Shown: piece by piece, positions 1-15,871 of the stretch
How positions within the stretch are numbered: the stretch's first letter is position 1
Layout: the number at the start of each line of letters is the position of its first letter
From: Blastocystis sp. Blastoise
Taxonomy: Eukaryota > Sar > Bigyra > Opalinata > Blastocystidae
NCBI GenBank assembly: GCA_039096225.1
Contig: JBBPEB010000021.1
Coordinates: forward strand, 186,001 to 250,000
Reading direction: 5' to 3'
DNA length: 64,000 bases
Position numbers and translations under genes: made by a program
The notes under the pieces: model-generated
What the model was told of the DNA's origin: nothing
The model's input: only the letters and a program-made list of their open reading frames with translations
Database searches by the model: none

Positions 1-456
1 AAAAAATAAAAAATAAAAAATAAAAAAAAATAATAATGCTACACTACATAATAGAATGTGATCTATAAAGAATATGAATATAATTGAATAAAAAAAAAAT
101 AAACTATTTGAAAGACAGTAAAGAAATAATAAAGGTATAAAAAGAGTTTGTCATAACTCATGAAATTATAGAGCATAATAATAATTTGAAATAAGAAATA
201 CGGTTTAAAGTAATGCAAAGCTATTATCCTATAAAAAAAGTAAAAATTGTAAATAATTTAAACTCGTTCAGGATAAATGCATGAACTAATATTTTCCACA
301 AATGCAGGAGATGAAGCGAAAAAATGATCTTGAAAAACATAACTTGATACTGCCTTCAAAATCACAAATGAAACATATTTTGAAACTTGATCTCTTTCAT
401 AATACATATACTATATATATAATTATTTAAAAATACTAAATAATACATAATTATTG

Positions 457-1314
457 TTATAAACATAAAAACAAATCAACTATGAGAAAAAATGAGAAAA
501 AAATGGCTGAAAATATCTGAAATTTAAATACTAGTTTTCTTTTATTTAACAAAATGACAATTGAATTACTTAAACATTCAGGATCAAAATAAGTATAAGA
601 GTTCTCTAGAAAGACAATATGATAATAAGAATGTTTCATGTAGAGCATAACGTGATTTTCATCGGAAACGTCTACGGAGCAAACATAGTGTTCCAAAGAG
701 AGTTGCTTCTGAATATCAGAGACGATGTTAGGAACATCCTTTAACATCTTGGATATGACCAAAATATTTAAATTCTTAGCACACTGAATAGGGAGTGAAA
801 ACTCGTTAAAGTAAATTGACATTTTTCTAAATGAATAGAAGAGTTGATATATTAAAAAATAGAAAAATGTTGAGATATCTTCTAATAAAAGATAAAGCCC
901 TAACAAATGATATGTTTTAAAAACATGGAGACGTCATCCCAAAATCATTTCTCGATTTTAGAATTTAAAGTTTACCTCTTTTTGATCCCCTTGACAACGT
1001 AGATATTCATGAATAATTTCTATTTTTGTTCTATCTACTAATCTAGAATCGTGAATATTAAAACTATAAAAAGAACTCATAAAATACACAAGTGTATTTT
1101 CTAAACTAGGATTTTCTTCCAGATTCTGAAGTGAAACAAACTACTAAAAATGAAATTTCTTTTAATTTTTTTTAATTTTTTGATTTTTTTTTATGTATGT
1201 TTTTGAACAAATTTCTATTTTGTAATTCTTCTCAAATCATTTATGAACAGGATATACTATTTTAAATACTTGTTTTATTGCTTCTAGAATACTATTTAAT
1301 TCAAACTCATTATC
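457..1314 (-). CDS. Unrecognised multi-exon gene, partial model
   Basis: Three stretches on the minus strand read like exons. The first (1314-1258) follows a TTTAG acceptor and encodes 19 residues starting DNEFELNS. It ends at GTATAT and joins in phase to 1140-976 (55 codons, containing LVYFMSSFYSFNIHDSR). The third is the open stretch 904-457 (containing SKMLKDVPNIVSDIQKQL and a terminal hydrophobic tail). The junction between the second and third does not close with the obvious GT-AG pair, so an exon or splice site is missing from my model, and more exons probably lie upstream to about 1560. I recognise no family. The segment NLNILVIS...HIVFLE is faintly reminiscent of a response-regulator fold, which is only a guess. 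Positions 1-456 hold no gene I can see. Confidence 0.4.
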
Positions 1315-1822
1315 CTAAAGATAATAACGAATTCCATTATTTTTTTTTTGAGAATAAAGTCATTTAAAAGATATTTTTTATACATTATCTATTATATTTA
1401 ATTTCTGTTAAAATAAATGCTATGAAAAAAAAGCATGAATAAAAAATAAAAGTGAATACTCGTTGTTAATCAGACTCATTGCTCATAATCATAAGTATAT
1501 TATATCAATTTCTAGTATTTGAGAGTCATTCAAAATATCTGAATAATTGATTATAAGAAAAAGATACATTTTAGGACAAAATGAAATTCACTTTGTTATT
1601 TGAATATCAATTTTTTTGATATTAAGATTATTGGCTACATATCCCAGATATCTTAGCTAATTTTATTACATAAATTTCTAACAATAAACGCAATAATACT
1701 GATTTTTATTATATATTTTCATTCCATAATTCATATATCAATAATAAAGTATCAGGAAAATATATAATATATCATAAACATATAAATTAAAAGAAACAAA
1801 ACAATTAAATTACAAAAAAACA

Positions 1823-2794
1823 TTATAATAATTCAATTTTATCTACAAGAATATTGAATATTGCAATACTACATTTACCCATACCTTCTGTATCCTTCTG
1901 AATACGCACATAACCATCTTCACCCCAATCAGATCCCCAAGAATTTTTGACAATCCAATACTTTATACCATTTTCTTCACCATATCCTACAGCTAGAACA
2001 GCATGATTCACATTATCATCACATTCAGTTATAATTCCTGATTTATAATGTTGCATAGCTGTTCCATCAAGAATAACAGATACTACAGACTCATTGAGCA
2101 TATTAGCGAGTGATTCTTCACCACCAAAACTAACTTGTTGAGTACTTATAACTTTAACAATCTTCTTACATTGATCAGATGCACATTCATTATCTTTTGC
2201 AGTATATGGATAATCTTTTTCTGAACATAATCCATTATCAGTCACATATTCCATACCATGATCTGTGCAACCTCCTTGACATCCATTGTTATGATAGGGA
2301 GCTATTTTAGAACAATCAATCAACTCTTGTTCTGAAAACTCAATCATTTCATTCTTCTTTTGATAATATGCACTTTCAACAGCTCCAGTCACTGAAAATG
2401 ACCAGCAACTACCACAATCACCTTGATCTTTCACTGGAGAAACGGCACCTTGTTGTCTCCAATCAATAGTTGATGCTAAAGTACCTTTATATACATAAGG
2501 AATAGTTTTCTTCATGTTTAAATAATGTGATCTATCTAAACAACCACAGAATTTTGCTTGAAACTCATCAGGAGTTAAATCTGTGAATTGATTAGCACCT
2601 TCTTTCCAAGATAATTGCTTTGAATTATGATATTCTATATCTCTCATATTTAATGAGAATACTTTTAATCGATATTGATATTCAAGATTTGAATAATTCT
2701 TGGAATGAATGATCAAATAATGATCAAATTCAGTTTGTCGAAGCAAGCTAGCATGTACAACAAGCAAACATATCAAAAAAATAATATATTTCAT
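1823..2794 (-). CDS. Secreted cathepsin L-like cysteine protease (peptidase C1A)
   Basis: Intronless, 323 aa, complete. The start is the ATG at 2794, because it gives a clean signal peptide (residues 1-16, MKYIIFLICLLVVHAS). An in-frame extension upstream to 2884 exists but would bury that signal. Residues about 20-105 are an I29 inhibitor propeptide with an ERFNIN-like helix, and the mature enzyme begins near residue 107. Catalytic residues visible: Gln124 and Cys130 in QGDCGSCW, His264 in NHAVLAVGYG, Asn284 in VKNSWG. The GCxGG motif is present at 171-175. Length and order are normal for lysosomal or secreted cathepsin L/papain-like zymogens that digest protein in acidic vacuoles. It lies head-to-head with a GH31 glucosidase, fitting a digestive role. 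Confidence 0.93.
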   Translation of the reverse strand: MKYIIFLICLLVVHASLLRQTEFDHYLIIHSKNYSNLEYQYRLKVFSLNMRDIEYHNSKQLSWKEGANQFTDLTPDEFQAKFCGCLDRSHYLNMKKTIPYVYKGTLASTIDWRQQGAVSPVKDQGDCGSCWSFSVTGAVESAYYQKKNEMIEFSEQELIDCSKIAPYHNNGCQGGCTDHGMEYVTDNGLCSEKDYPYTAKDNECASDQCKKIVKVISTQQVSFGGEESLANMLNESVVSVILDGTAMQHYKSGIITECDDNVNHAVLAVGYGEENGIKYWIVKNSWGSDWGEDGYVRIQKDTEGMGKCSIAIFNILVDKIELL

Positions 2795-3270
2795 GAATAA
2801 GAACAATATATAAAAGAAAAAAGAATAAAGACAAATAAGTATTCCTTGTGTACAGAGTTGAATTACCCTCCAAAAAGATAACATTGTGTTTTTCGTTATT
2901 TGTGGGGAATCCCTATCTTGAAAGACTTATTTATAATAATTTATTTTCAAGGTAAATTCAATTGTATTCACTATAATTTCATTTTATTTTGTTCAAGTTT
3001 ATACTATAAAGGAGAAACAATGAATAGAACATGAATAATGATTGGTAAGTCCATAAATAGAGATGCAACGTCATAGTTTCTCAGAAATTCAGATTCTATT
3101 TGATGAGATTCAGATAGAATAATCATGTATTGTAATAACTGAAATAATCTGAATATTGAATCACATGATCTCAAATCATATAACGAGGAGATACAATCTC
3201 ACCTCAAAAAAAACAAAGATACAAAAAAAGAAGAAACGTTTTTATATAAAAAATTTATCAAAGTTTAGTA
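2795..3270. promoter_or_regulatory. Intergenic region between divergent protease and glucosidase genes
   Basis: 476 bp separate the two start codons. No ORF is evident. The segment contains short repeated words around GATTCAGAT and ATCTCA (about 3085-3200). It presumably holds both promoters; no specific factor site can be named from sequence alone. Confidence 0.45.
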
Positions 3271-7725
<4,455 letters not shown>

Positions 7726-8014
7726 TATATATATATATATATATATATATAGTTTAAAATGCTTTACTTTTATACTAATTAATTGAATACTTTTATTCTC
7801 TTAAACAAATATATATTAATTACTTATAATAATTGAATTAATTATGAATTGTTTAGTATATTAATAAGATATTCTCTAATTTAAACAAAACGATAAAACT
7901 AACGAAAGATGGATATTAAAAGATTATTTACATTTATAGAAATTAAAAAAAAAATAAAACAATATAAAACACTATATGAATACAGTATTTACATTGTTAT
8001 TCAATAAATCATAT
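7726..8014. other. Spacer between convergent genes
   Basis: 289 bp between the stop codons of the glucosidase (+) and the transporter (-). It starts with a (TA)n tract and must contain both 3' ends. No gene seen. Confidence 0.5.
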
Positions 8015-10008
8015 TTAAATAGAAGAAGCAACTTTAGAAACAAAAAGCCATACAGTTGAACCAACGGTAACAAGTGCTCCTAAACCAATTAAGACTAAAT
8101 CAATAATCATGTCTTTCTTATCCTTATATTTTTCTAATTTAAAATGAATATAAGGAGGTAAAACAAAAGAAACAGCAGAACAAGCGAAACAACCAAGTAA
8201 TTGTATTAAAGAAAATAATATTTATATTAATATTATTATTCATATATTTTATGAATAATTATAGTGAAAATATATAATAATAATAAGTTTAAATATAATA
8301 ATAATAATAATAATATAATAAATATAAAGGATATTAAAAGAGACAATACCTCCAAGGTAGGGTAAGAAGGCGGCCATAATACAGACGGCGGCAAGAGATC
8401 CAGCACGCATAAGTATACGCTTATAATCAGTTACAAAGAACTTAGTTTCATCTATAGATATATATATTAGTCATTCATATAATAAACATAAACATAATAA
8501 TAAACATAAACATAAATATAATAATAATAATAATAATATCATATACTAGAATCAATCCATAATTCAATAGCCTTCATAGCAGGATAAACAGTAATAGGAT
8601 AAGATAACCAACAAACAATAGCAATACAAGCAGAGGAAATATAATAATAAATTGTAGTACATTGAATATTTTGTAGAATCATATCATATATACCAACTAT
8701 TCAAATAGTATATTATATAGTATATTATATAGTATATATATATATACAGGCATCATTAGAAAAGAAAATAATGGCAAAAGCAGCGAAAATAACGTAAAAG
8801 ATGACGCATCCAGCAAGAGATCCACCAAGTACCCAATCAAAATGATTTGTGTTCTTCATGTTATTCTATAAGAATAAATAAAATAAATATAATAATAATA
8901 AATAAAATAAACAGAATAAACATAATATAAACATAATAAATACTCTAGCAGAAGGAGCAATAAAAGCAACACATAAACAGAAACACATAGTACCCCAAAT
9001 AGAAGCATAATTAAATATATTTCCGAAATTAAAAGTAAGTTCATCTACATTGTCCCAACCATAAGTAATATCACCATAACTATTTTAAACATAAGTATAA
9101 GTATAAAAACATAATAAATTATAAATAAATATATATATATATAATAAATAAATATATATATATAATAAATAAAAATATATATATATAATAAATCAAAAAA
9201 ATTTATATAATAAATAAAAAAAATAATAATAACAGAATTTTTCTACATACAAAAAAAAACTATAATATATATATATATACATTAAAACAACAATACAGCT
9301 TACAATGAAGATAGCGCTACCAACAATAGATACAATACTAAGAGAACTATATATAATAATAATAATAATCATCATGAATATATAACAAATAAAAATACGA
9401 AAGACTTCTGAATAAAACAAGAGGAAGAGTAATTACAAAGAAAACACCAGCCCAAAGTTTAGGATCTCTGCCAAGAGTGAAACCAACTTTTTTCCATAAA
9501 TAACCAGATAAAGTTTTTTCAAATGTAATCTAAAACAATAATAAATAGATTAAAAAGCAAATGAAGATAACAGACAATAAATATACAACATAAGTAAGAC
9601 CAGAACCGAATAAAGTAACAACATAAATAGCTCCCATAATGAGAGTACCAAATTTAGGGAATGTTTTATCCATTAAAGTGATCCAAGGATCTTTCTCAGG
9701 ATCAGGACCAAAGAACCAGCTATCGGTTTGGCAAGAAAGAAGACGATGTTGACAAATAGTAATCCATACAACAGCGATTACGCCACAAATAATAGTAGGT
9801 AAAATACCAGCCTAGATATTTATATTCGATAATCATATTTAAATATTGTTATCTAACATACACCGTAAGCAGCAGCAGGAATGGCTAAAACACCAGCTCC
9901 AACACAAACTTTAACGAAATTGGCAATAGTCTAGAGAAGAGTTGTCAATATATATAAATATGTAAATATTATAAATACAGATATATCAGAAGTAGCAGTA
10001 TCCTTCAT
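8015..10008 (-). CDS. Amino acid/auxin permease (AAAP) family transporter
   Basis: Ten exons join in frame to 407 aa: 10008-9979, 9930-9862, 9811-9587, 9529-9399, 9346-9281, 9079-8944, 8865-8748, 8696-8547, 8451-8335, 8196-8015. The N-terminal helix has the family signature (FVKVCVGAGVLAIPAAAYG). A dozen or so hydrophobic segments follow, including the helix near YPITVYPAMKAIE and the C-terminal FLPYLGG...SFVLPPYIHFKL block typical of SLC36/SLC38/AVT-like proteins. It probably moves neutral amino acids with protons or sodium across the vacuolar or plasma membrane; substrate cannot be read from sequence. Length is normal for the family. The last intron has no AG acceptor and is best explained as a U12-type AT-AC intron. 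Confidence 0.9.
8197..8334 (-). other. Candidate U12-type AT-AC intron (transporter intron 9)
   Basis: The intron starts ATATCCTTT, which equals the U12 5' splice-site consensus, and ends TTCTTTAATACAATTAC, containing a near-consensus U12 branch site (TTCTTTAAT against TTCCTTRAY) about 10 nt before the terminal AC. There is no AG on the sense strand between the upstream exon and the downstream reading frame, so a GT-AG intron cannot be built here. Splicing AT-AC gives a continuous ORF reading GGIVSF-IGCFACSA, as expected for AAAP proteins. Confidence 0.75.
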
Positions 10009-10909
10009 GATTAAAAAGAAAATAATATTTGTGTAATGTACCTAACACATCTTAACAACAAAGAAAAATCCCGATTTTTTTGTTTCCAGAAAATGAATGG
10101 TAAAGAATATTTCAAAAAATTCTAAAAGAATCTTTTTTTTATCATTTTCACCTCTTTCTGAGACACTATTAATTGATAAACCAATAAAATATGAAATACA
10201 TATGCATAGAATTATGGGGATCTTTATTGCCACTCAAAAACATGTATTGCGATCTGAAAAATAAATCATACAGGATGAATCAGTCTGAAAAAGAAAAACA
10301 GTGGGGAAAAGCATTTAATTGGTCAAATGGCATTTTAACAGAAATGAGGAAATTATTGATTAAGAAAAAAAGGCGAATAATTCGACGAATAGCGGTTCTT
10401 TGTCTATTCCATGGGTGAAATAGCATATTCCCATGGATATCTAGTCAATAACGAAATCTATGTTTTATTTTTTATCGAATATTTTATTGAAAGATTGTTT
10501 ATTTATTTAAAATACAAGTTATCTATGATGTATGCATGGTTATGTGTAGTATTAGTTCATGGAATTGTTAGTAAGTGTGTGAATGAGTATTTTTGTTCAT
10601 TAACATATAAATTTAAGTGATATTTTTTTTAGAGCTATAAAGAATAACTTCAGTAAGAGCAATAGAATTAGTTTAAGAAATAAAAAAACAAATTAGAATC
10701 GTTGATAGAAAAAGATACATAATAATAAATACTGCCTACATATAGCATCAAATATATTTAAAGAATTAAATAATTATTTCATATTAAATTGATAATTCTA
10801 TAAGAAAAGAAGAAAAAATAGAAAAAGTAAAAAATATTGTGAATAGGAATTTAAAGAAAGAATCTATGTAAGATATAGAAAAAAGAATATTTAAAAATAA
10901 AGAATCATA
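10009..10909. other. Intergenic region
   Basis: About 900 bp between two minus-strand genes. Two short open frames at 10191-10620 look random in composition and are not called. Two CCATGG palindromes with mirrored AT flanks lie 22 bp apart (about 10409 and 10431). It should contain the transporter promoter and the 3' end of the next gene. Confidence 0.4.
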
Positions 10910-13900
10910 TTATTTTGATTGCATAGTTTCTGCAAGGAATTGTTTTTTAACGTTTAATTTTGGTAAAGAAAGTAATTGTGGTGATGATAAAGAAGAATTA
11001 TTATTATTATTTATATCCTTGGATAATGTTGATATTTGTTGTGAATTATAGTTATTATTCATTATTATTGAAGAAGGTGTTTGTCCTATGGATAGATTGT
11101 TATTAATTTTTTGTAATGAGGGAGTAGAAAGAGAAGGAGATAAAGAAAAATAAGGAGAAGAAGAAGAAAGAGAAGAAGAAGAAATAGTTTCTGCTGACTG
11201 TTCTTGGGATAAAGTGTACATATTCATTATGTTTTCTGTATTAGAAAAAGATGGTTTTAGACAAGAAGACGTTATTTGAATAGTATTATCAAATAAGTTA
11301 TTATTAGTTGAAAGATTCGTAGAATTGATATCATAAATAGTATCTATATTCTTTTGATTCTCTTGAGAAGATGGAATTGAATGAATAGATGATTGAGTAT
11401 GAGAAATAGAAGGAGATATGTGAATATCATTATTTAATGTATTATTTATAGGTATAGATGGTTTCGGAACAAAAATAGGAGAAGAAGAAGATTCAGAAAT
11501 AGGTTTATCACTAGCTTCTATATCTGTATATGTGACTGGAGGAGGAAGAGGAATAGAAGAATGAATAGTAAATGAAGGTGAAGGAGTATTATTATTATGC
11601 TTATTATTATTATATTTATTATCTATAATATCTTTATTATCTATAATATCTTTATTATCTATAATATCTTTATTATTATTAATATTATTACTATCTTTAT
11701 TATTTATAATATCTTTATTATTATTATTATTATTATCTATAATACTATTATTAACAGGAGGAATTCTAAAAGAAGGTGATGGAGTCTGATTTTCATGAAT
11801 AGAAGATTCTTTAGGAATAGAATCTATGTTCTCTGTTTGTTCATTAGGAGATTGAGGAATAGCAGGTAAATGAGAAAGAATATTCGAAATATATTTTGAT
11901 TGAGAAGAATAAATATGATTTTTAATGGATTGTATTGGTGTATTAGAAATAGATTTTGAATCACGTGACAAAGAAGATGCATCAATTGAATCATCCAATG
12001 AAATTTCCATAGGGCTATTCAAATGAGATTTATATAAATATTTATTTTGATTATTATCATTATTATTTGTAGAATTATAAAGTTCATCATTAGTACTTCG
12101 TATCGTTGATAAACGTCCATGCATCAATATATAATGGTCTATAGGATGTTCAAATAATGATTCTGATTCTTCTTCTGTTAAATATAATGAGGGTTCTGAA
12201 GAATTATTTTGATTGGATAAATCTGTTAAGTTTTGAGATGAACGAGTTGTCGAATGGCGTGTCATTGAATGACGAGCATTCGATTCGGTTTGTCTTAATA
12301 TAGTTAAACTATTGGCCCTTCTTCGTTGTGTTGAACAACATTTTGAAGAGAAGAAGATAATACATGCAATGATTACCACTATAATAATTATTAGAATAAG
12401 AAGAGTAGTAGAATTATTGCCTAAAGTCACTTTTACAGGATTATTTCCAGAAAGCAAAGACATATTTGATATTATTTCCGTTGGAATTGAATGATTCTCT
12501 TGGAATAAAAAGGAGGAAGAAGAAAGGATATAAAATTCAGTGGAATTCAGAAATTGTTGAATATCTCTTAAAGAAAGATTATTCATTTCATATAATTGAA
12601 TAGTAAAAAATATATGATTATGAAATAAAGAAATATAGCTGATATTTAATTTTGTAGTATGCATATATGTTTGAAGAGAATTCATCAGGTAATTTTGTAT
12701 ATTAAATATTAAGGAAGAGTGAATCGTATTTAGATAGAGAGAAGATAGAGTATATTGAACATATAACGTATGAAGAGATCCTTTTGATAGATATATATCT
12801 TGAAAATCGTGGTTATTATAACTTTGTTGAGCATTATTATTATTATTGATTAATATGTTATTATGTTGATATGATACGAGAGATTGAGAAGGAGAAGGAA
12901 TGAGTATATATATAGGGTCTGAAGAAGGAATTATTGACTGTTCTTGTACTATATATATAGATATATATGGAGAATATATAGTAATTATAGATAGAGTAAA
13001 AATAATATTCATTATCATATATAGTATAGAGAATATAAATTATATTTATTATCATTATATAGCATAAGAGTATAAATAATGTTTAGATAGTTTAGAGTAT
13101 ATTCGATAAAATTATCTTTCAATATATATATAGTAATATTTTTAAACATACAAGTTTCATAAATAGATAATGAAAAGTGATTTGATGAAAACCACGGGAA
13201 TTGATGTTGTTTATTTGAAACATATAAGGAGAGAACAGAGTAGTTGTCATTCATAATATAATCTTTCAAAGATACTAAGAGTCTAAAGAAGATAAATGAT
13301 TTATGAAAAGAATATAATAGTTATTATAATAGTTATTATGATAGATATATTATAGTTATTATGATAGATATATTATAGTTATTATTATAGATATTATTAT
13401 AGATATATAAGTGATAATATCATTAGAATATTAATATATTAATTATTTACTGAATAGTAATAAATTGTTTATTTGTAAAATATTTAGTTGAGTTTTTTAA
13501 TTGAGGCCTATATATATATGATTATTATAATAAAATAAATATACTATATATGATTCTAATAATAAAATAAATATTATTTATGATTCTAATAATAAAATGA
13601 TTATAACATATATGATTATTATAATAAAATAAATACTATATATATACATAAAATCACTACTACTGCTAATTTGTTTATTATTTATAAACAACGAAAAATT
13701 TCCTGTGAAAGAAATATATATCATTTGATAATTATATTTCAGCATATTATGATTTATTTCAAGTTTATAATAGCGAGGAGAATCAAGAGAATCACGAATA
13801 TTAATTGATTTTATTGTATTCCATTCATTATCATCATAATCCTTTTCAAGTAATGGAATTCCTGAGAAATCTAGTAAATTGATATATTTCCAGCTTGAAG

Positions 13901-14535
13901 ATATATTAATAGGCGAATAAACTATATATATATAGTTATTTATATATATAGTTGAATGTATATATTTTATATATATATATTTATATATAACTATAAATAT
14001 TATTAAGCATATATTCATTCATATATACGTTGAAATGAATAATTAGTTTGATATTGTTTTATATTTGTATTATATTGTTGAGATACTCGAAGAATTAAAA
14101 TTTCATTATCATACAGTTCTATAGAAGAATCTTTAGACCATAAATCATTCTTTCTACATAGATAAACAAATATATATATATATATGATAAATAAATAAAT
14201 ATATATATATATAATTAATAAATATATATATACTTATGTTTTAAAGTCAGTAGATATGTAGAACTCGTATCATTTATATAAATAGTATTTATAGATTCAG
14301 ATCTTAAGTGATTCAAAGCATTTAATGACGAATCAAAGAGTATATTTTGTTCATCATTATTCTTTTGGATACTATAGTATTCGTCATTATTCATCTTCGT
14401 ACTATATTTTATGATGATTAATCTATGTTGTCTTTGTTCCAACTGACCTATAAAATATGAAAAATAATCGAATGAGTGTTAATTACCCAAAATGAATTGA
14501 AATAAAAATAGGAAAACAAATAGTTTCTTTATCAT
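10910..14535 (-). CDS. Unknown type I membrane protein with Ser/Asn-rich cytoplasmic tail
   Basis: Seven exons join in frame to 965 aa: 14535-14488, 14447-14234, 14153-14029, 13921-13648, 13507-13451, 13282-13152, 12958-10910. Residues 1-17 form a signal peptide (MIKKLFVFLFLFQFILG). Residues about 18-465 are an ectodomain with many potential N-glycosylation sites and few cysteines. Residues about 468-488 are one membrane helix (LLILIIIIVVIIACIIFF) followed by KCC and basic residues (stop-transfer). The remaining roughly 475 residues are low-complexity Ser, Asn and Pro with a (DNKDII)n repeat. The large last exon could be mistaken for a 702-aa gene of its own, but its apparent start lies in the preceding intron. 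Function unknown; the layout suits a cell-surface receptor or adhesion protein with a disordered signalling tail. Confidence 0.8.
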
Positions 14536-15119
14536 TGATTACTAAATGGTATATATAATATAAATAAGTTGATTTAAAGTTCTAATGAAATAAAAGAAAT
14601 AATAATAATGTCATTTTTAGTGTTTCGCTCAGCAAATGAAGTATCTTTAGCACTTTTGTTTTTAGTAAAAAAAATGTTGTCTATTTTTTTTATTTGTTTA
14701 TACGTATAGTTAACATATATGAAACCTGATAGATGTTTGAAGCTGATCTGTACATTGATAGAAGAGAGAAACAATGATTTTTTTTAGAAATCAACTTGTG
14801 AATTATTCAAGAGTTGTTGATTATAATTGCTAAGTAGTAATTATGGTTTATGGAACGTCCATGATTAGTTTACAATATATTATTATCAATGAACTAAGAA
14901 TATTCTATGATATATTTACATTTTAGGGCAATATTCTGTTGTTTTCATTATTATTAAGTTGTGATATTGATGATATAAAGATTAAAAGATAACTAAACTA
15001 TTTTATTTAATAAAAATTGTACATACTCAAACAACAATAATAGAGTTTAAAGAAAATACAAAAAAAAGTGAATTCTTAAAAAGAATTTTATTTTAAATAT
15101 ATATATATATAATTTGTTT
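14536..15119. other. Intergenic region
   Basis: 584 bp between two genes that both run on the minus strand, so it holds the promoter of the membrane protein and the 3' end of the CAAX protease. I see no convincing gene. Confidence 0.4.
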
Positions 15120-15840
15120 TTATTCGTGTTTCTTAAGATATTCATCGATACTATCACAACGTTCAATAAGAGTAGGATGACTATATATATATATTTATTT
15201 ATATATATAGAAATAAAGAGAATAATATATATGAATAATAATATAGATAATAAAAAGGAGTATTAAATTTTTTGTTAATAATAAGCATAATAATATTAAG
15301 AATAATAATATATATAACTCTATATATATACTCATAACGAAGTAAACTAACAAGTTTATTAGGTTTTAAGCATGATCCATTATCGATATGTAATTTATAT
15401 AAACCACGTTTTAATTCTACTCCGTAACCTTTTTTACAAGCAAAACGATCTGCAGCGAATTCCATGGCACGTGACATGAAGTTCTCAAAGAATGAAGTTA
15501 AATGATTTAGAACTAACCAAATACACTAGAAAATAAATATTTATATTCATAATAAAATAGTATATATATATATATATATACAGATAAAAAGAGATTAAAA
15601 CCAATTACAACTGGAGTTTCAGAAAAACCAAAACTATATATATATATTATTATGATTATTATACTTTTATTGAATATATATATAAAGTATTATGATTATT
15701 ATTATGATTATTATACTTTTATTGATTATATATAAACTATTATTATGATTATATATATATACCTATGATAGAAATCTTGATTGTGAATGAAGAAGGAGAA
15801 TAAATAGAGAATAACAAAGAAATTCAAAGAATTTGTAAAG

Positions 15841-15871
<31 letters not shown>

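Noticed and set aside
10191-10620. Two overlapping 69-75 codon ORFs between the transporter and the membrane protein
   Set aside because: Composition looks random, there is no conserved motif and no splice partner.
12958-13018. Start codon at 13018 for a 702-aa single-exon gene
   Set aside because: It lies inside an intron; splicing from exon 6 at 13152 to 12958 gives a continuous seven-exon frame with a proper signal peptide.
14574-14774. 66-codon minus-strand ORF upstream of the type I membrane protein
   Set aside because: Low-information sequence, no signal peptide or domain; falls where a promoter is expected.
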